From: Durusdinium trenchii
Taxonomy: Eukaryota; Sar; Dinophyceae; Suessiales; Symbiodiniaceae
Reading direction: 5' to 3'
Assembly (NCBI GenBank): GCA_963970005.1
Contig: CAXAMN010005369.1
Span: forward strand, 102,881-166,880
DNA: 64,000 nucleotides
Part shown: one piece after another, positions 24,176 to 37,700 of the stretch
Layout of the letters: each line of letters starts with the position of its first letter
Position numbering within the stretch: the stretch's first letter is position 1
Notes under the pieces: generated by a model
Seen by the model: the letters and a program-made list of their open reading frames with translations, nothing else
What the model was told of the DNA's origin: nothing
Databases searched by the model: none
Position numbers and translations under genes: made by a program

Positions 24176-24400
24176 CTTTGCAAGTGCAACACCAGTACTC
24201 GTCCTCTGCGCCGACACCAACAACCTGTGGCACGACCCACGGGTCGTCTTCTGCGGCCGTGGTCCTGACTCATCGTGTTGATCATGGCAGATTGCATGGC
24301 CGCGATCTGCTGCAAACGAAGGTTCTCCATCTGACGCGGAGCACTGGAAGACGGTTCCTCCTTTTTTTGCGTCCGCCCCTCTGAGCCCTTCCGGGTGCTT
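24176..24400 (-). CDS. Exon(s) with Cys motif, unknown protein
   Basis: One frame reads RQMENLRLQQIAAMQSAMIN. A second frame downstream reads VVGVGAEDEYWCCTCKG and ends at AAAG|GTGAGTATT, a canonical donor. The two frames need a small intron or a frameshift between them near 24265. The CCxC end may be part of a zinc-binding module, but this is a guess. Confidence 0.4.
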
Positions 24401-25269
24401 ACGGTAAACAAAACTTCCACGGTAAAATAGACAGTTGAATTAAACGTGACACTAAGTAATGTGTGAGCCACCAAACACCTGCACCTATATAACGGGCAGT
24501 ACGTATGAAATTATGAATTCACGTGTGTGCGCTCAGTTCAGGAAGGAGATCTCGTCCAAAGAGGTGTTATTCAAGATTCAATATTTCTCTCTTCTCGGAT
24601 AGAGGCCGCTGCGCTTATGAAATGGAATATCATCAAAAGGCGATTCCAAAGGGAAATCTTTCTCTAAGGAAGGCGTCTCCAAGCGAACATGGTGTGGATA
24701 GCGCTGGTTAGGAAGGGAGGCATCGTCTCGTATCGCTCGATGAGTCTTGGCGAATCAGGGGCAAAAGAGGGCTCGAGGCAATGCCTCCACTAAGCGTATT
24801 AGGGAAAATGCCCCAGTCTTTTGTACTTATAGGGACGACATTTGTTTGAAGTGTATATAAGTGTATTTAAAAAATGCCGCACAACAGCACGAAGTGTGTT
24901 GGCTTGATGCCATAGGCTCCGGCTAGCTTCTTTCTGGATGGAAACCTCTTCTGAGTGAAATGCGTACGGCGTAGGCAAACGCTCGTCAGAGTGGTAAATC
25001 CATATAGGAAGTGCGGAGCCCGTGTAGAGCATGAATGCAAAACCAAAGTTGGATCCATTTGGTGCAAAAGCTGTTACACTGAGAGTCTCCATGTGTCACC
25101 ATCGTCAAAGCTGAAGCTTAACTTCGTTGTTGGTCAACCTCTTACTGACTGATTAAAATATGGGCTCAAACAGGTTGCTGTCTGCATTTAGGTCATCAAG
25201 CCTGCATGTTTCAGATCCAGGAAATCCAGCTGTCTCGCGCGGAAGTATGATCATTTGCCAAAGAGTTTG

Positions 25270-25455
25270 TCAAATCAATCGAGGGGCATCACATGCTTCA
25301 TCATGTTTCGCCTCTGGGTTCCCTGCATGTTCTTCTTCGCACCTCGATACCCCAACACCCTTCCTGCCCCCAAACCCCCGAGAAAACGCCTGCATCATAG
25401 CTGCCCATTGTGCGCTCTGCATTTGCCACTGCATCTGCCGTTCGTGGTCTATCAA
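25270..25455 (-). CDS. Met/Gln-rich exon, unknown protein
   Basis: A minus frame, RQMQWQMQSAQWAAMMQAFS, followed by an acidic tail. Its Met/Gln composition resembles the 24.3-kb exon (RLQQIAAMQSAM), so the two may belong to one gene. Borders not fixed. Confidence 0.35.
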   Translation of the reverse strand: MIDHERQMQWQMQSAQWAAMMQAFSRGFGGRKGVGVSRCEEEHAGNPEAKHDEACDAPRLI

Positions 25456-26039
25456 TGGTCTACTGGAACTTCACACGGGGCCTGGAAATCTGGCCGCACG
25501 AGCCTGAAAAAGGTACGTCGAGGCCGTTGGCGAGCTTCCCCAGATCAAAAAGAGTTCCTTCTGCTGACACCTGTCATGGTACTGCATGAAACGCCCAAAC
25601 AACTGCTAATTCAGCCCCCAGCTAGGTTAGCATCTTAGTGCTTTACCACCTGGACACACTTCAACAAGAAGCCTCTACTCATAGCAGCTTCTTCCACTGT
25701 CCAAGGCGGATGGCTGGTTCAACTTGTCATGACCACGGTATAGGAATTCACCAAACTAGCCATAATTGGTATAGGAATTCACCAAAAAAGCCATAATTAT
25801 TGTGAGGATCCTGACAAAATGAATAACATATATATAATATAATATATATATATATTATATAGCATATCGAATGCCTCAAATAAACAGAATCTCTCTCTCT
25901 CTCTGGCCCCTCTCCGGGCAGTCCAAGCCCCTTTTGGGAGGTAGAATCTGATTGCATCCCCTCATGACTTCGCAAGCCAACCCTGGATCCCCCATCTTCG
26001 GCCTTGGGTGGAATACTTGCCATATCTTGCCATGACCCA

Positions 26040-26205
26040 CGGTGTCGTTTTCCGGTCGCGGGTGGGTTTGGCGCCCCGGACCGCTTGGAGGAAGCGCGTG
26101 GCAAAGAGACGTCGCAACGGCTCCAGGCGGAGCGCCGAGCTGAAACTGGGCCTCGGCGCTGCCGCGCGGGAGCTGGGAGCGGCGCGCTGCAGCTGGTTGG
26201 GGTTT
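26040..26205 (-). CDS. Possible GC-rich exon
   Basis: A CpG-rich island with open frames on both strands. Minus SALRLEPLRRLFATRFLQAV is the most protein-like. The strand is chosen partly because the neighbours are minus. Confidence 0.25.
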
Positions 26206-26829
26206 TGGGAGATGGATGAGGAGGGGCTGCGAGGTTTGGCCCCAAATCCAAACAACTATGACGGGTGGGGGGGTCCAGACGCTGTGAACATTTTTACACT
26301 GAATGAAGTGCCTCTGCATTGGCCCCTGGTTCTGCATTGGGCCTCGGGCCAGTCAAAGGGTGACTATGATCCTATGGGAATGGAGGGAGCTCGTTCGCTG
26401 GACCAAGTGCGGAAGTTGAAAACGCTGCAGCAAATGATTGCCTGGAAACCTTTAATATCTTTACTTATATGTACAGTAATTGAAGTCAATCGGATCCTTT
26501 CCTGACGAGTCCCGGGCAGGAACTCACTGATCCCTTACGTAGTGGCCATGCAGTGAACCAAAAGAAAAGAATCCTTGTGGCATGCCCCAGGCACGCCTGG
26601 TGCATCACTCATGTCATTGCCGTGGTTTCTTCGCCCCGTTCATCGGTGCTGAGCCTGTCTAGAAGAAAAGGGAGCTCACCGCAAGTTGGCGCCTGTCACT
26701 ACAAGTGACTTGGTCAAGCGAGGATGACTCCAAGCGAGTGACTGGTCCAAACCACATCCACTCATGCAACCCAGCACCAACCCTCCGGTCGACCAGCTAC
26801 ACTTGACATGCACGTGGCCTCCACCCCGG

Positions 26830-26951
26830 GCCCCCAACTCTTGGGCGCTCCCACATTCGCCCGGGGCTCTGCTCCAGATCCAAGCGCAGCAGGGAGAGGC
26901 TCTGCGGCCACGCTGAGGGAGGGGTCTTCTTGCGCTCCGGCGAGTCTAAGC
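26830..26951 (-). CDS. Possible exon
   Basis: After CATCTTCAG|G the minus frame reads LDSPERKKTPPSAWPQSLSL and then LRLDLEQSPGRMWERP, with GC-ending codons. Function unknown. Confidence 0.35.
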
Positions 26952-26999
26952 CTGAAGATGTCGAGACGAGGACAGGAACGACCATGTTGGAGCGTGAAA

Positions 27000-27380
27000 A
27001 CAAGTTGATGAGGCAAGTTTGAGGGGATTTGTTGCTCCCATCTGTATCATCGGTATATAGATCTCCCCACCCTTGATATTGCGAATATTCTCCTTCCACT
27101 CAAATCCACTTTTCATGAATCGTCTGTGAATCTGGAACGGTAAGCAGTCCTTCCAATGTTTTAGAAATGTAGGAACAGGCAAACAATACACTGGTTCCTT
27201 ATTATTGACCCCAAAGCCCCGCAGCACAGCGTAGGATGGGAAGGGCCGGGAGCTGTAGCTATCCCAATGTCTTGGATGTTCGATTCCCGAATTGCAAAAA
27301 GGAACACGTAAACCAAGCGCGCCCTGTACAAACCCAAAGATGTACCGACGGGTAAAGGCCCCAATGCCTGCGCCAAGCAT
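27000..27380 (-). CDS. Long minus ORF, possible exon
   Basis: A stop-free frame of more than 120 codons (GAGIGAFTRRYIFGFVQGAL, then FCNSGIEHPRHWDSYSSRPF). Codon bias is weaker than in the named genes; it could be real or chance. No family. Confidence 0.25.
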
Positions 27381-27479
27381 GTGTCAAAAAGAAGGCCAAA
27401 TAAAGTCTCTCTGGTGATGTCCAAACGGCAAACAGGAATCGACTGGCTGTAACTAACATTAAACATATTATGAACCTAT

Positions 27480-29390
27480 AATATAGCAATCACCCAGCAA
27501 AGCCCTCAGTATCGCAGCCCTGCCTGCCAAGGAATCCACGCCACATGAGGAATTTTGCTCAGTTTCTTCGCCTGTGATCAGCTTCGCTGTCCACCAGTCG
27601 TGCAACGGCCACACGGGAGCAGAAACAGCCAAGCTCCCATCATCAGGGTTTTGGCATTTGGGTTTGAACCCTCGTTCATCTTCCATGTTTTTCAGCATGC
27701 AGGCTTGAGTCGTCAAATGCACCTTCAAACAGTAACTTTGATTTTCACCGAGGTCATCTTCCATGTGCAAAAATGGTTTGTCTTAGGATCGCAGGCAATC
27801 ACGGAGTCGGACTGTTCAGCTAAGGGCTGCCGGGACCCTCAAAGCATCCTGAAAAAATATTGGAATGAACCTTCAAACACCATACCGTTTAAGACGGTAT
27901 CTTGATTAGTAGCGTATCAACATGTTGGAGGCTAGCATGTTTACCTTATACCGGAGATCTTTCAGTAAACCTCCACTCACTTCGTGAAGCTTCTTGAGCT
28001 TGACCCCTCCCAGAACCAGGATTCTACTGTGGCATGCCTCACGATCTTGCCTAGCATTGTCCCTGCAAACTGTTTAGAGCCAACACCCTCCACTTAGGAT
28101 CAACACTTCGAGTGGTGAAACACCCTGGGTCTATCGGCTCCAGTGCCGCCACGCCAAGGAACTGGCCATTTTCTCCCTCACCCCGGGGTCGAGTGAGTCT
28201 AGTCGATGAGGATTGTTGGTCAAAGGCATTTTGCTACAAATGGTTGATGCTTGTCACAGGCCATCACAGGCCCCGACATCTATAGTTAGTTTATAAAATA
28301 TATGTATACTATTATATATATATATACTATATACATCTATATACCATTGGTCTCAAGTTGGGCCAGGTCCGCAATCATGGATCATGTCACAATACTACAG
28401 ATCCTTCGTTCCAAAACCCAAAGACGCCCTGCTCCTGCACCGAGATCTGGTCTTGGAGCAGCCTTGCCCTCCTGCGAAACGCAGCAAACATGTTGCCAGT
28501 GCACCCACCAAATGTGATTGAATTCCGCTGTCAATTGTCAGTTGCACCATTGCACCATGCATGTTGCACCGCTGCACCGCAAAAAACTCTCAGGATGGGA
28601 AGTGCCAGGTGCGAGCCTTTGGTGGCCCTCCCTTGTTTCTAGGTGAGCCCGGTTATCTCATTGCATGCGCATGTAAAATCATCCGTCCCCATGGGGGCGC
28701 CACAGTCGTGTGCAGTCAGGCATGAGCGCTAGAAGTCAGTCATCTAATCACTCAAACATTTTAGCAAGCCAAAGACATCAAGACTCTGTCTGATATGGAG
28801 TAGTTACTGAGTAGCCTGAGTCGTCTTTTGCATTCTTTTGTGTATAGCATTTTAAGATCTATTTTAAGGGCGTGTATCATCTCCTAAGCGTGCACCACCT
28901 CTGGCTGTGAAGAAACGGTCTCCGATGAACACTGCTACGCAGTAGCCCTGACGTGGGTATGAGCACATGCTCCAAGCACTGCATGGGCACAGGGCCACAA
29001 AGAAACTCAACTCAAGACATTGATGCGACTTCCCAGAAGTCTGAAACCGATGCCCCAGGCTGTCTGCGGAACAACTGCTTCGTTCACGTCCTCGAGCAAC
29101 CGGTGGTGTAACAGTGGCAGCGCCTGGTGACAGCGTTGCAGGAACCCACCCTCATCCACGGGGTTGCATGGATGGTGACGAGTGACGACCTAAGAATTAC
29201 AAGCACAAACTGGGTTCCGAGCACCAATCATTATTACACCCAAATCCATCCCCACCAATATGTGATGCTATTTGGATTCAACTCCCGCCCCATACTCCGC
29301 CCTCACTTCACTTTTGAAACACCTCCAACCTCACAGACCTCATACCTCCACCATCCTCCAGTTGAGATCAGCTGAGCACGGTTTCTCATG
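27480..29390. other. Non-coding stretch
   Basis: No supported exon. It contains a TA-rich tract around 28300-28345. Confidence 0.4.
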
Positions 29391-29397
29391 CCCTCAC

Positions 29398-29523
29398 CCT
29401 CTCTCTCCGGCCGAGTCGCCGCCACCGCACGGCCCAAGGAGGAGGCCAAGGCATGCAGCCGCAGCGGCGGGAGCCCCTCGGTCCAGACCAGCAGCGAGAC
29501 CTCCCCAGACGCGGAGTCTGGAT
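29398..29523 (-). CDS. Exon of unknown protein
   Basis: Strong codon bias: SASGEVSLLVWTEGLPPLRL, then HALASSLGRAVAATRPERE. Ends at a G|GTGAGG donor and starts after a CAG. It probably belongs to the same gene as the exons at 30.8-30.4 kb. Confidence 0.5.
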
Positions 29524-30394
29524 CTGACTGAAGGGCAGATGTTCGAAAGGGCCTGAGGATGCCTGAGGGGTGGGGATGAAAGGGTCAACGGGTGGAGAGA
29601 GGTGAACGGGCGACGTGTTTCGGGAGACGTGTTTGGCGCCGCATCAAGGCGTTCAGGGTGCGCATGCGGGTAGGAAGGAAAGCTGGTTTTCGCATGTGTT
29701 CCCCCTCTCTTGCTCATCAAATTCCGTGCAGTATACGAAATGGCTTGGCCTAGCATCTTCAAACTCATCACCAGCATCACTCAGTCATGTCTATGAAGCT
29801 TCCGGTCATCAGCAGGTCCGTCAAATGGAGAAGGAGAATGCGACTGCCATATGGAGCACCGGTTTACCGTTCCCGGCCTCCTGGGGGCGACAGCGGCGCG
29901 TCGTTTCGGCGACCATCTGCAGCTGGTAGCCTCGTCTGCTTTTGCGTCCCCCATCCGGTCGATACCGAGAAGGCCAATCCAAGCCCGGCCTGGTCCAAAT
30001 CGGAGTTTAGTTCCCGGGGCGGTGGAGCTTCCGTCCTTCTAGCGCGTCGAGTCCTTCTAAGAAAGGTTCTCAATCCCTGTAGTGAGACCGGAATGAAGAT
30101 TTGCAGGACGCCTTCTTCATCTTTCAACCGCCTCCGTCTGGAAAAGCAAGTGAGCAAACAATTTGTTGACGACTTGAATTTGAGTGGCGGTTTCTGTGCG
30201 TTCCTCTGCGGTATAGCAAGGAGCATCCAACTGCTGGCTGTGTGGCAGCTGACTTCCTTCATCTGGATTACCGAGTCCTCCTCCTTTCACTTCCCAATCC
30301 TCCTAACCAGTCGCCCCCTCCTTTTCAATCGCGTCACACCTGGCAGCTCGCTTTTCGTCACCTGCCTGTGCTCTCCCAATCATAGAGCCAAACC

Positions 30395-30760
30395 CTGCGC
30401 TCGCACAACGCACGCGACGCCCACCAAGCGGCTGGGCGTCAAGAGGTACTTGGTGCGGCAACGCTGCTGCACCGCCACCCGCTCGAAGGGCGACAGGGCC
30501 TCCCGGGGCCCGGATCGGTCTCCGAACCGCCCGGTAGGTCTGGCCCCATCCGCGGCGGGGGTGGGAAGGAAGTGTCTCCTCTGTCTTGGTGCGCGACTCG
30601 GAGGGACGGAGGGATTGTCTAGATCCACCGCCTGGGATCCAACTCCCTCCTTCCGGCGGTCAGTGCTCGTGTCCGTCGTCAGCCGCAGCACCTCGCAGGT
30701 GGCGATCGGCGCTTCGGCGCCCAGGAGCGGCAGCGTCCGGTCCCAGGCAGCCAGCGAGGC
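30395..30760 (-). CDS. Exons of unknown protein
   Basis: 30760-30692 follows TTTTCCAG|G and encodes ASLAAWDRTLPLLGAEAPIA, with a GTGCTG donor. A second block near 30505-30395 encodes FERVAVQQRCRTKYLLTPSR. The codon bias is strong. The 364-codon plus-strand frame over this region is a shadow. Function unknown. It starts about 0.9 kb downstream of the mannosidase stop. Confidence 0.45.
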
Positions 30761-30959
30761 CTGGAAAAGGCAACCGTGCGAGGAGCTTCAGCAGGGTGAT
30801 CACCACTGGTGCATGTTCCAGATGTTTAGAGCTTTGCAGCTTAGAGCCGAGCTTCGCAGCTTAGAGATGCTTAGAGCTTAACAGCTCTGACTAAATGGCT
30901 TCGGACCGGTTCGGACCTGCCTATAAGGGAATCTCTGAAACCCTTGGACGTGGTCGCTG

Positions 30960-31184
30960 GTCGTGGACGTGAATCTCACATTTGAGGACACCCATGGTTG
31001 CAAACGATGTGAAGACAACTCCGTGGGGAAACCCTCACTGGACCCTTCCGACTGCACAGCCAAGCCTCAAGTCCGGTGTTTCCTTCATGGCCGGGCCCGT
31101 GCAGAGGGAAAATGTGACCTGACGCCAGGGAAGGGCTGGTGCAAACCTTGTACGAAGGAGGAGGTTGGAAGTCTGAGTCCATAA
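30960..31184 (+). CDS. Possible Cys-rich small ORF
   Basis: A plus-strand frame of about 73 codons with eight cysteines (GCKRCEDN … KCDLTPGKGWCKPCTKEE). It could be a small secreted protein or chance; no start or splice evidence. Confidence 0.2.
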   Translation, partial: VVDVNLTFEDTHGCKRCEDNSVGKPSLDPSDCTAKPQVRCFLHGRARAEGKCDLTPGKGWCKPCTKEEVGSLSP

Positions 31185-31644
31185 GCACTCAAATATACAA
31201 TACTCCTTGAATCTGTCTAGCCTTTGTTCCTACAAAAGGCCAAAAAAGAACAGAAACATGCTCAACAGCCCAAAAAGAACACCTTGGCACTTATTATCTG
31301 TTCAAAGGTCTTGCTTTGCATGCTAAAGCCTAAAGCCAAAACCGCATGGCCGATCTCCCCATTGGTGTCCGGCCGATCTCCCCACAATGGCTGGTACGTT
31401 TGTCGTGGCCGAGCATGAATCCCCCGACCGTTTCGATCAGCCCATGACCGTCGTTGGACGCTGTAGATCGAACGAAACGGATCCCATGACGATCGAACGG
31501 AAACCGTCGCGTTTCTTGCGGTGTCTCTGCGGTGGGGCAAATGGATAAATCACTGGGCTGAGGGAGATCGTCCCGGGCATGTTTTTCCGGTGTCTTCGGT
31601 TTCTTGCGAACTGGGCTGAGGGAGATCTGGGCAGAAACTCACAG

Positions 31645-31728
31645 TCACATCAAACCGAGGGCATCCTCCGAGCCTTCTGTGGTGAAGACACTGGAACCCA
31701 AAGGCCAGGGCAAGGCTGATGCGAGCTC
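31645..31728 (-). CDS. GH47 exon 16 (last recognised)
   Basis: 28 codons including a TGA stop. Contains GSSVFTTEGSEDALGLM. TTEG corresponds to the Ca-binding end of the domain. If a GT just before the stop were used instead, a C-terminal tail would follow. Confidence 0.8.
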   Translation of the reverse strand, partial: ELASALPWPLGSSVFTTEGSEDALGLM

Positions 31729-34700
31729 CTCAGCGGAAGAACAAGAGGGCCAAGAGGGTATATTATATGAGATTATATAGGCGCCGGATGGCGCCGGTGT
31801 TTTCATAGGTTGGTTTCTGATGTAGGTATGGATGCCTTGGTCGATCCAAAACGAAACTATTTTGATGGCTTTTGCGAGTTGCACCTGAGGATGGTTCTTT
31901 CTGTACATAACATAGGTCACTGGACTGACGTATGGTCTGCCTGTGGCAACGCAAGGCCATCAACACTGGCCAAGCATGGCCAAGCTACATCGCTGGGAGC
32001 CATGGCCAAATAAAGGTAGACCAAGGTCTCGGAGAGGAAGAAGGAGTCCATTCGGTTGTCCAGCCTGAAGGGAGACGTTCGACCCGCTTCTAAATTTAGC
32101 CTCCTTTTCACCAAAGGCAGTGCAGGTAGGATGTACTATAGCTATTTTTTGTTCGAAAATTTGTGGAATATTGTGGGATGATGCTTTCGCATGCGCCATG
32201 CTGTTTCGCTGGGTGAGTAATGTTCTGCGCCCCTGACAGCCTGAAACTGCTGTGCCCCCAATCCCGCCAACAAACATACGACCGTGTACAGGACAAGCAA
32301 AGAACGTCGACACATGGATCATAGGTTTCATAAAGTTTCATAGTTGATTGGCATACGACCGGAACACATGGATTCGTCGATGCCGAGTTTCGTTGGGACA
32401 CAGGAACGCAAACGTGGGCCTTGCACCATCCGTTTTGTTAGCTTCGTTAAATTTGGGTACAGTGATCTACCGCCAAGTTAAGATACTTATAACTAAGTTA
32501 GTATAGTTTTGGGAGATATAAGTTCGCATAGACTCTAGTGAACTTAGACTATGTTACACCATGTTGTAACCTATGTTACACCAAGTTATAAGTAAGGGTA
32601 ACTGGGCGGTAGATTACTGTATAGTCCGCTCTGGGGGTCGTTAGCTATGCCCGTTTTTTGTGCCCTCTGAATCAGGCGTGGCAATCAAACCTGTTGTAAC
32701 ACTGTTGTATTTGCTCAATTTGCTCACCCCTGGAAGGAAGAGCGCGGTTTGTAACATCAGAGAACCACTGTTTGCTCAATTGCTCACCTCCCCCCAGTCA
32801 CCAGTCAGTGCTGTCCTGGTGTGTTCAAAACAACTTTCCCCACTACAGTGAGATGGTGAGCGGTAAATAGTCAGGCGCCAGTGATTAAGTCTAGCCTTCG
32901 CCATGCCCGACTTCTCCACACAGCTAACTGGCCTATTGAATCTAGAAGCTTCTCATTCTGCGAAATCCGTTCCCGCCAGGTTTCGGTTTCGATCGAAACA
33001 GGGACTTCCGTCCATCGAAACTGTCTGTTTCCGGCCCCATCTTCAAAAACCTCCAAAAAGCACCAATCCAAAAACAAACCCAACCCAACCCAAAACCCAC
33101 CCACTGCGCCCGTGCATTATCTGTATTGCCCCGAACCGGGCACTGCTTCCGGTGACGCTCGTCGTCCCGGGGCGTCGCACCGTTTCGTGGTCACGTCCGC
33201 CACGGCCGCGAAGCCACACGAGACCCGCGACTGCTCGTCGATGGCATCGGCCATGGAGCGGGCCTGGTGGCCGTCCGCGGGTCCACGCGACCGGCGTCCG
33301 GTTCGAAGAACCAAATTCAAATGCCTGGCTCAAACGAGCTCAAGAAGAAAGGACACTCTAAAGACTCTAAAGGTTTGGAGCAAATTCTATTCTTGAAAAC
33401 ACTTGGATGGTGGAGGAGTTCGCCAGGCATACATACGCAGCAGGCACATAATACAGTACAGAATGTGTTCAGAATGTTCTCTATTGTGGCGTCGTTTTTT
33501 TCACATCACCACAGAAACAACAAGCCGGTTTTAAGCAAAAGAATGTTCCCGCAAAAATCCAATCATGTTCGTGCAAATTGATCTCTCTCTCAAACTATGT
33601 TAAACCTTGTTTAAAAAGTTTGCCGCGCTCGCGTCATTTGATCCAGTACTCGCGCAATATGATCTCATCATAAAACTACAAGTGCAGCAGTGGTATACAT
33701 ATTGCAAACTGTTTTGCAAGACAAGGTTCACTTGGGCTTTCGGGGAGCCTAATGCAAGAATGGCCGTCGATGTTTGAAGAGTTTGCTACAATTGATCATA
33801 GCCTCACGACTCATTGACCATCGTGCTCATGGTTGTGAGAAACCTCAAGTTCCAAACCCTCAAGCTTCAAGTTGCGCGCTTGTGGCTGGTCCTCATCAAT
33901 TGTCAATACTCAAGTCACTTGGGAGGCTCCCTGTAGAAGGAACTCAGTTTCATGCATTCATATTAATTCATGGCAGCAAAAAAGCTTCTTGTAATTGTAG
34001 CCAATCCAAAACCATCAATTTCGTTGTGGCACCTTTTCCAGGGAATTCAAGAAATCTGTTCAAAGGGTACTTCTTAGGAATGCAAAGAACTTACAAATAT
34101 GGACTACTGTACCTAAATAATAGATTGATGTCCTTTTCAATCCCAACAAAGACTAGGTTGCAATTGATAACTGATATATATATATAATATGTATTGTAAT
34201 TATTACTGCACAAGGTCAGAAGAGCAGCAACAAAGCCAGCAAAACCAGCAGCAGAAGATCAGCAGCAGCACCAGCAGCAAACCAGCAAATGAAATAGTGG
34301 AGGTCATCGCATGTGTAACACCTGAGCTCCATCTCATCTTCTCTGCATCTAGCTGTTCCTTGCCCCTGCCGGCCCGGCGGTGATACAGCTAGATGTTCCT
34401 TGCCCCTGCCGGCCCGGCGGTGAGATTCACACCTATACAGTTATTCCGTGCTTGGTAATGTGCTCGGACTGCGGGTCTCCGTAATAAGGGGCAGCCCGAT
34501 CATATGCTTGCAAAACGTCGAGCACTAAAGCACAAGTAGAACGCTGAAAGCACCGACTTCTAGCGTTACTGTCGCTGAGAGGCAGCAGCTCAAGAAGAAA
34601 AAGGGCGACACCACCTTTCCAGCTCAAGCATATGTGCATCGTCCTTCTCACTCAGCATATTGCAATAATAAAGGGCTAACCTTCCTCCCTGACAATAAAC

Positions 34701-37700
34701 AACATGATCTCTCCACAAAATCATGCAAACATATTTTAACGATTTTAATATGTTTTTGTTTTGTTCTTTTCATGTCCTTGTCAGCTCCTTTCAACTCCTT
34801 TCACGTGCCTTTAAGTCTTTCCAATTCTCATTTCCGAGATCCATTGCTGCGGGAAGGTTGGTGATTGCGGCAACTTGTTCCTTGCCACGTGCACATGAAG
34901 TTGGTTCCACAATTGAGGTCTTCAACTAAATCATCCTGACCCCCACCACCACCCCATCACGCGCCATCTCGAAGACGGCAGCATCGCCCGGGAGTGCCAA
35001 GGAGAGGTAGAAAATGGCTTCGATGAGCTCCGGACGTAGTGGTGAGTCCCTGGCCACCGACCAAGGAGTCAAAGCCCAAGCCCCGACTAAGCCGGCGACG
35101 CGGTCGGGTGGTGTTCGTCCCTTTTGAACGCCCAACAAGTGGTTTTCCTTCACCCTTACGTATCTGTACGCTAAGTTAATTGGCTCGTGTCTGTACATAG
35201 CTACTGACCAGTGGATAGAGTCAGAGTAGATGGCGGTGGTGAAGAAAAGACCCCCATGTGGCCCAAACACATGCACCTGGACCCTCCAGTACGTACCTTA
35301 GAACAAGGGACATGACTCAACCCTTAAAAAAAGGAAAAACAGGTTACATACTAGCTTGTACATCTTGTATCCATTTGATGAAGTACTTTGAGACGTGGGT
35401 GGCCCACGTCTCACGTCCGTCGAGTCGGGAGGGGGTACCGAGGTCGTCAGCCTTGCTGACTGGGCCATGGGGACGGGGGTCGATCAGCCCATGGGTCCCA
35501 TATGGGTGCCATGGGCGATTTCAGGCGCCCAAAAGAAAGAGATGCAAGGAAAGCATCTAGAGACTCTTGGAGGTAGTGCATGCCCTGAATGCAGTCGGCA
35601 CAAGCCAGAGAAGATCCCTGGACCAGATGAATCGACCAACCTCCTTCATCTGATTCTTTCGCCCATGCCACAGGACTTGCCATCCAGCCTGGCTTGCGTC
35701 GGGCTCTGCGAGCGGGTATCATAGACCTCCGGTAAGGCGTCGTGCTTCTTCCAGAGGCTGTACCTCACCCGCCATCAGAGGTTCAACCAACTGCCAATGC
35801 TGCGACGACCAATTCATCTGATGCCCACATATTGTTGCAAGCATACTGGGTCTTTTACAGTAGCATGCTGCAATGTCACTGATGCCACATGCGTGGAATC
35901 ATGCTGGGAGTGTTTCGTGTGTCTCTGCTCATCCACACTTACCATTCAAACAGATTAAAATCATCAACCTCAATCAAATGCGTCTGGTAAAGGCCTGTCT
36001 AACTCCGAATTTGCGAGTAACATGGAGCAACAGTTTAACACCCTCTACCAACAAACCGCAGGTCTCTCAGGCAACGTCTCTCCGGTCGCCCCGGTATGAC
36101 CCGGTGGGCTCTGCCGTCATCGCACCCAGGTGGCACCAGTAGAGCACAGACCGAAGGCCGCTGGACACATCGCCGATGAGCACTTGCAGTGAGGCCCAAA
36201 CGCAAGCCAAGGGTGACAAATGCGTATTCATCATGAGGCCCTTGTTCATGTCCTCAGAAGATGTGCTCAGAATTCGCTGGTGAAAGGAAGGGCGAGGCAG
36301 AATTGAGGAGAGGTCAGGCATCTAAGGGCAACATGTTCAGAAACATGTCCTCCATGGAGGGTACCAGCAAAGCTGTGGGCCGCCGGCCACGGTGAACTTG
36401 AACAGCTTGAACAAATTGACCGTGATCTGACCCCTCTGCACTTCAAATAACGAACTAACTGGATCTATATAACTGGTTTGTCGCAACATGGTGTGAAAAT
36501 CACAATTCTCAAAGCACTCTCAACGTCCAAGCGGCAACAAGTTCAAGTTCTTACCCATCAGCTGATGTTTCTGCTGCGACAAGTCGAACATGCTCGGGTC
36601 ACTCCCTTGATCCAACGATCTCCCACAACCGCCTTTGGCCGCCGAAAGGCAGCCACCTGCTGGCCTGCTGGGACGACCAACCAAGTCGTCCCAGCGCGGA
36701 AACGGTTCGAACTCCGAGCGTCGACGGTGTAGGTGAATCCCTCGAAACTGTGATGCTGCTCTACCTCACGCAGGGGCGGAGCCACGTGCGGAGCTGTGAA
36801 GTGGTGTGTTGCGCAGCCGTGCGGAAGGCAGTGCCTCCCAGGGCCCGGTGAGCTGAACTTAGTGAGTCCATGACCGTCCGTCTCTGATGCGGGTGATATC
36901 CTGGCCATCGAATCAACCAGGAATCCATTGAAGATAGGCAACTGGCGGTGGTGGCACAAGAAAACAAGGAACTGCCAACTAGCAATGCCTTCCCCATAAT
37001 CATCCAAAAGGGCACTTGACATTTTATAAGATCGCAAATATCCCATAGTATAGTACAACATATGACGAATAATTAAATATACAATTTAGATTTATATACA
37101 TCATGACACCAAAAAATATATATACAACGTCGCCACCAAGGAACTGCTGCATATGCACTGAGGAAGATATCCAAAAGTTCCAGGTCTTTGAAGAGAATGT
37201 ATCCTGGACAGTCATCGATGCATCCACATCCGACCCCGGGGCATCCAGCACTACGGCGGCTGACAATTTTCTTTAGGATTCTCTCCGTTTTTTGATGGAT
37301 TATTTCGAGTAGCGCTTTCATATGGTGATTCCGTGGCACGCGCAGCACTTTGTCAACTTCGAAATGCAGATTTCATGGCAGGTGCGGCGCTTTGCGCACT
37401 AGAAGTGCAGATTTTGTGACCAGAGCAGCACTTCGTGAACCTCGAAGTGCACATTTCGTGGCAGGCGCAGGTTGGTGACCCTTGACAATCAGCTCTGCAA
37501 CTTCATATGGTGATGACGATGACAGTGATGAGATGTGATGAGGATGAGGATGATGAAAATGATGATGATGATGATGATGATGACGATGATGATGATGATA
37601 ACAATGACCGTTTGTGTGGCTGATGAGGCTGATAATGTTTATGGTGATGATGTGATGATGATGATGATGATGGTGGTGATGATGATGACAAAGGCATCTT

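Noticed and set aside
29787..30881. 364-codon plus-strand ORF, the longest in the window
   Set aside because: Minus-strand exons with splice sites and better codon bias (30760-30692, about 30505-30395) lie under it; the plus protein has no domain-like character, and its openness follows from GC-rich antisense codons.
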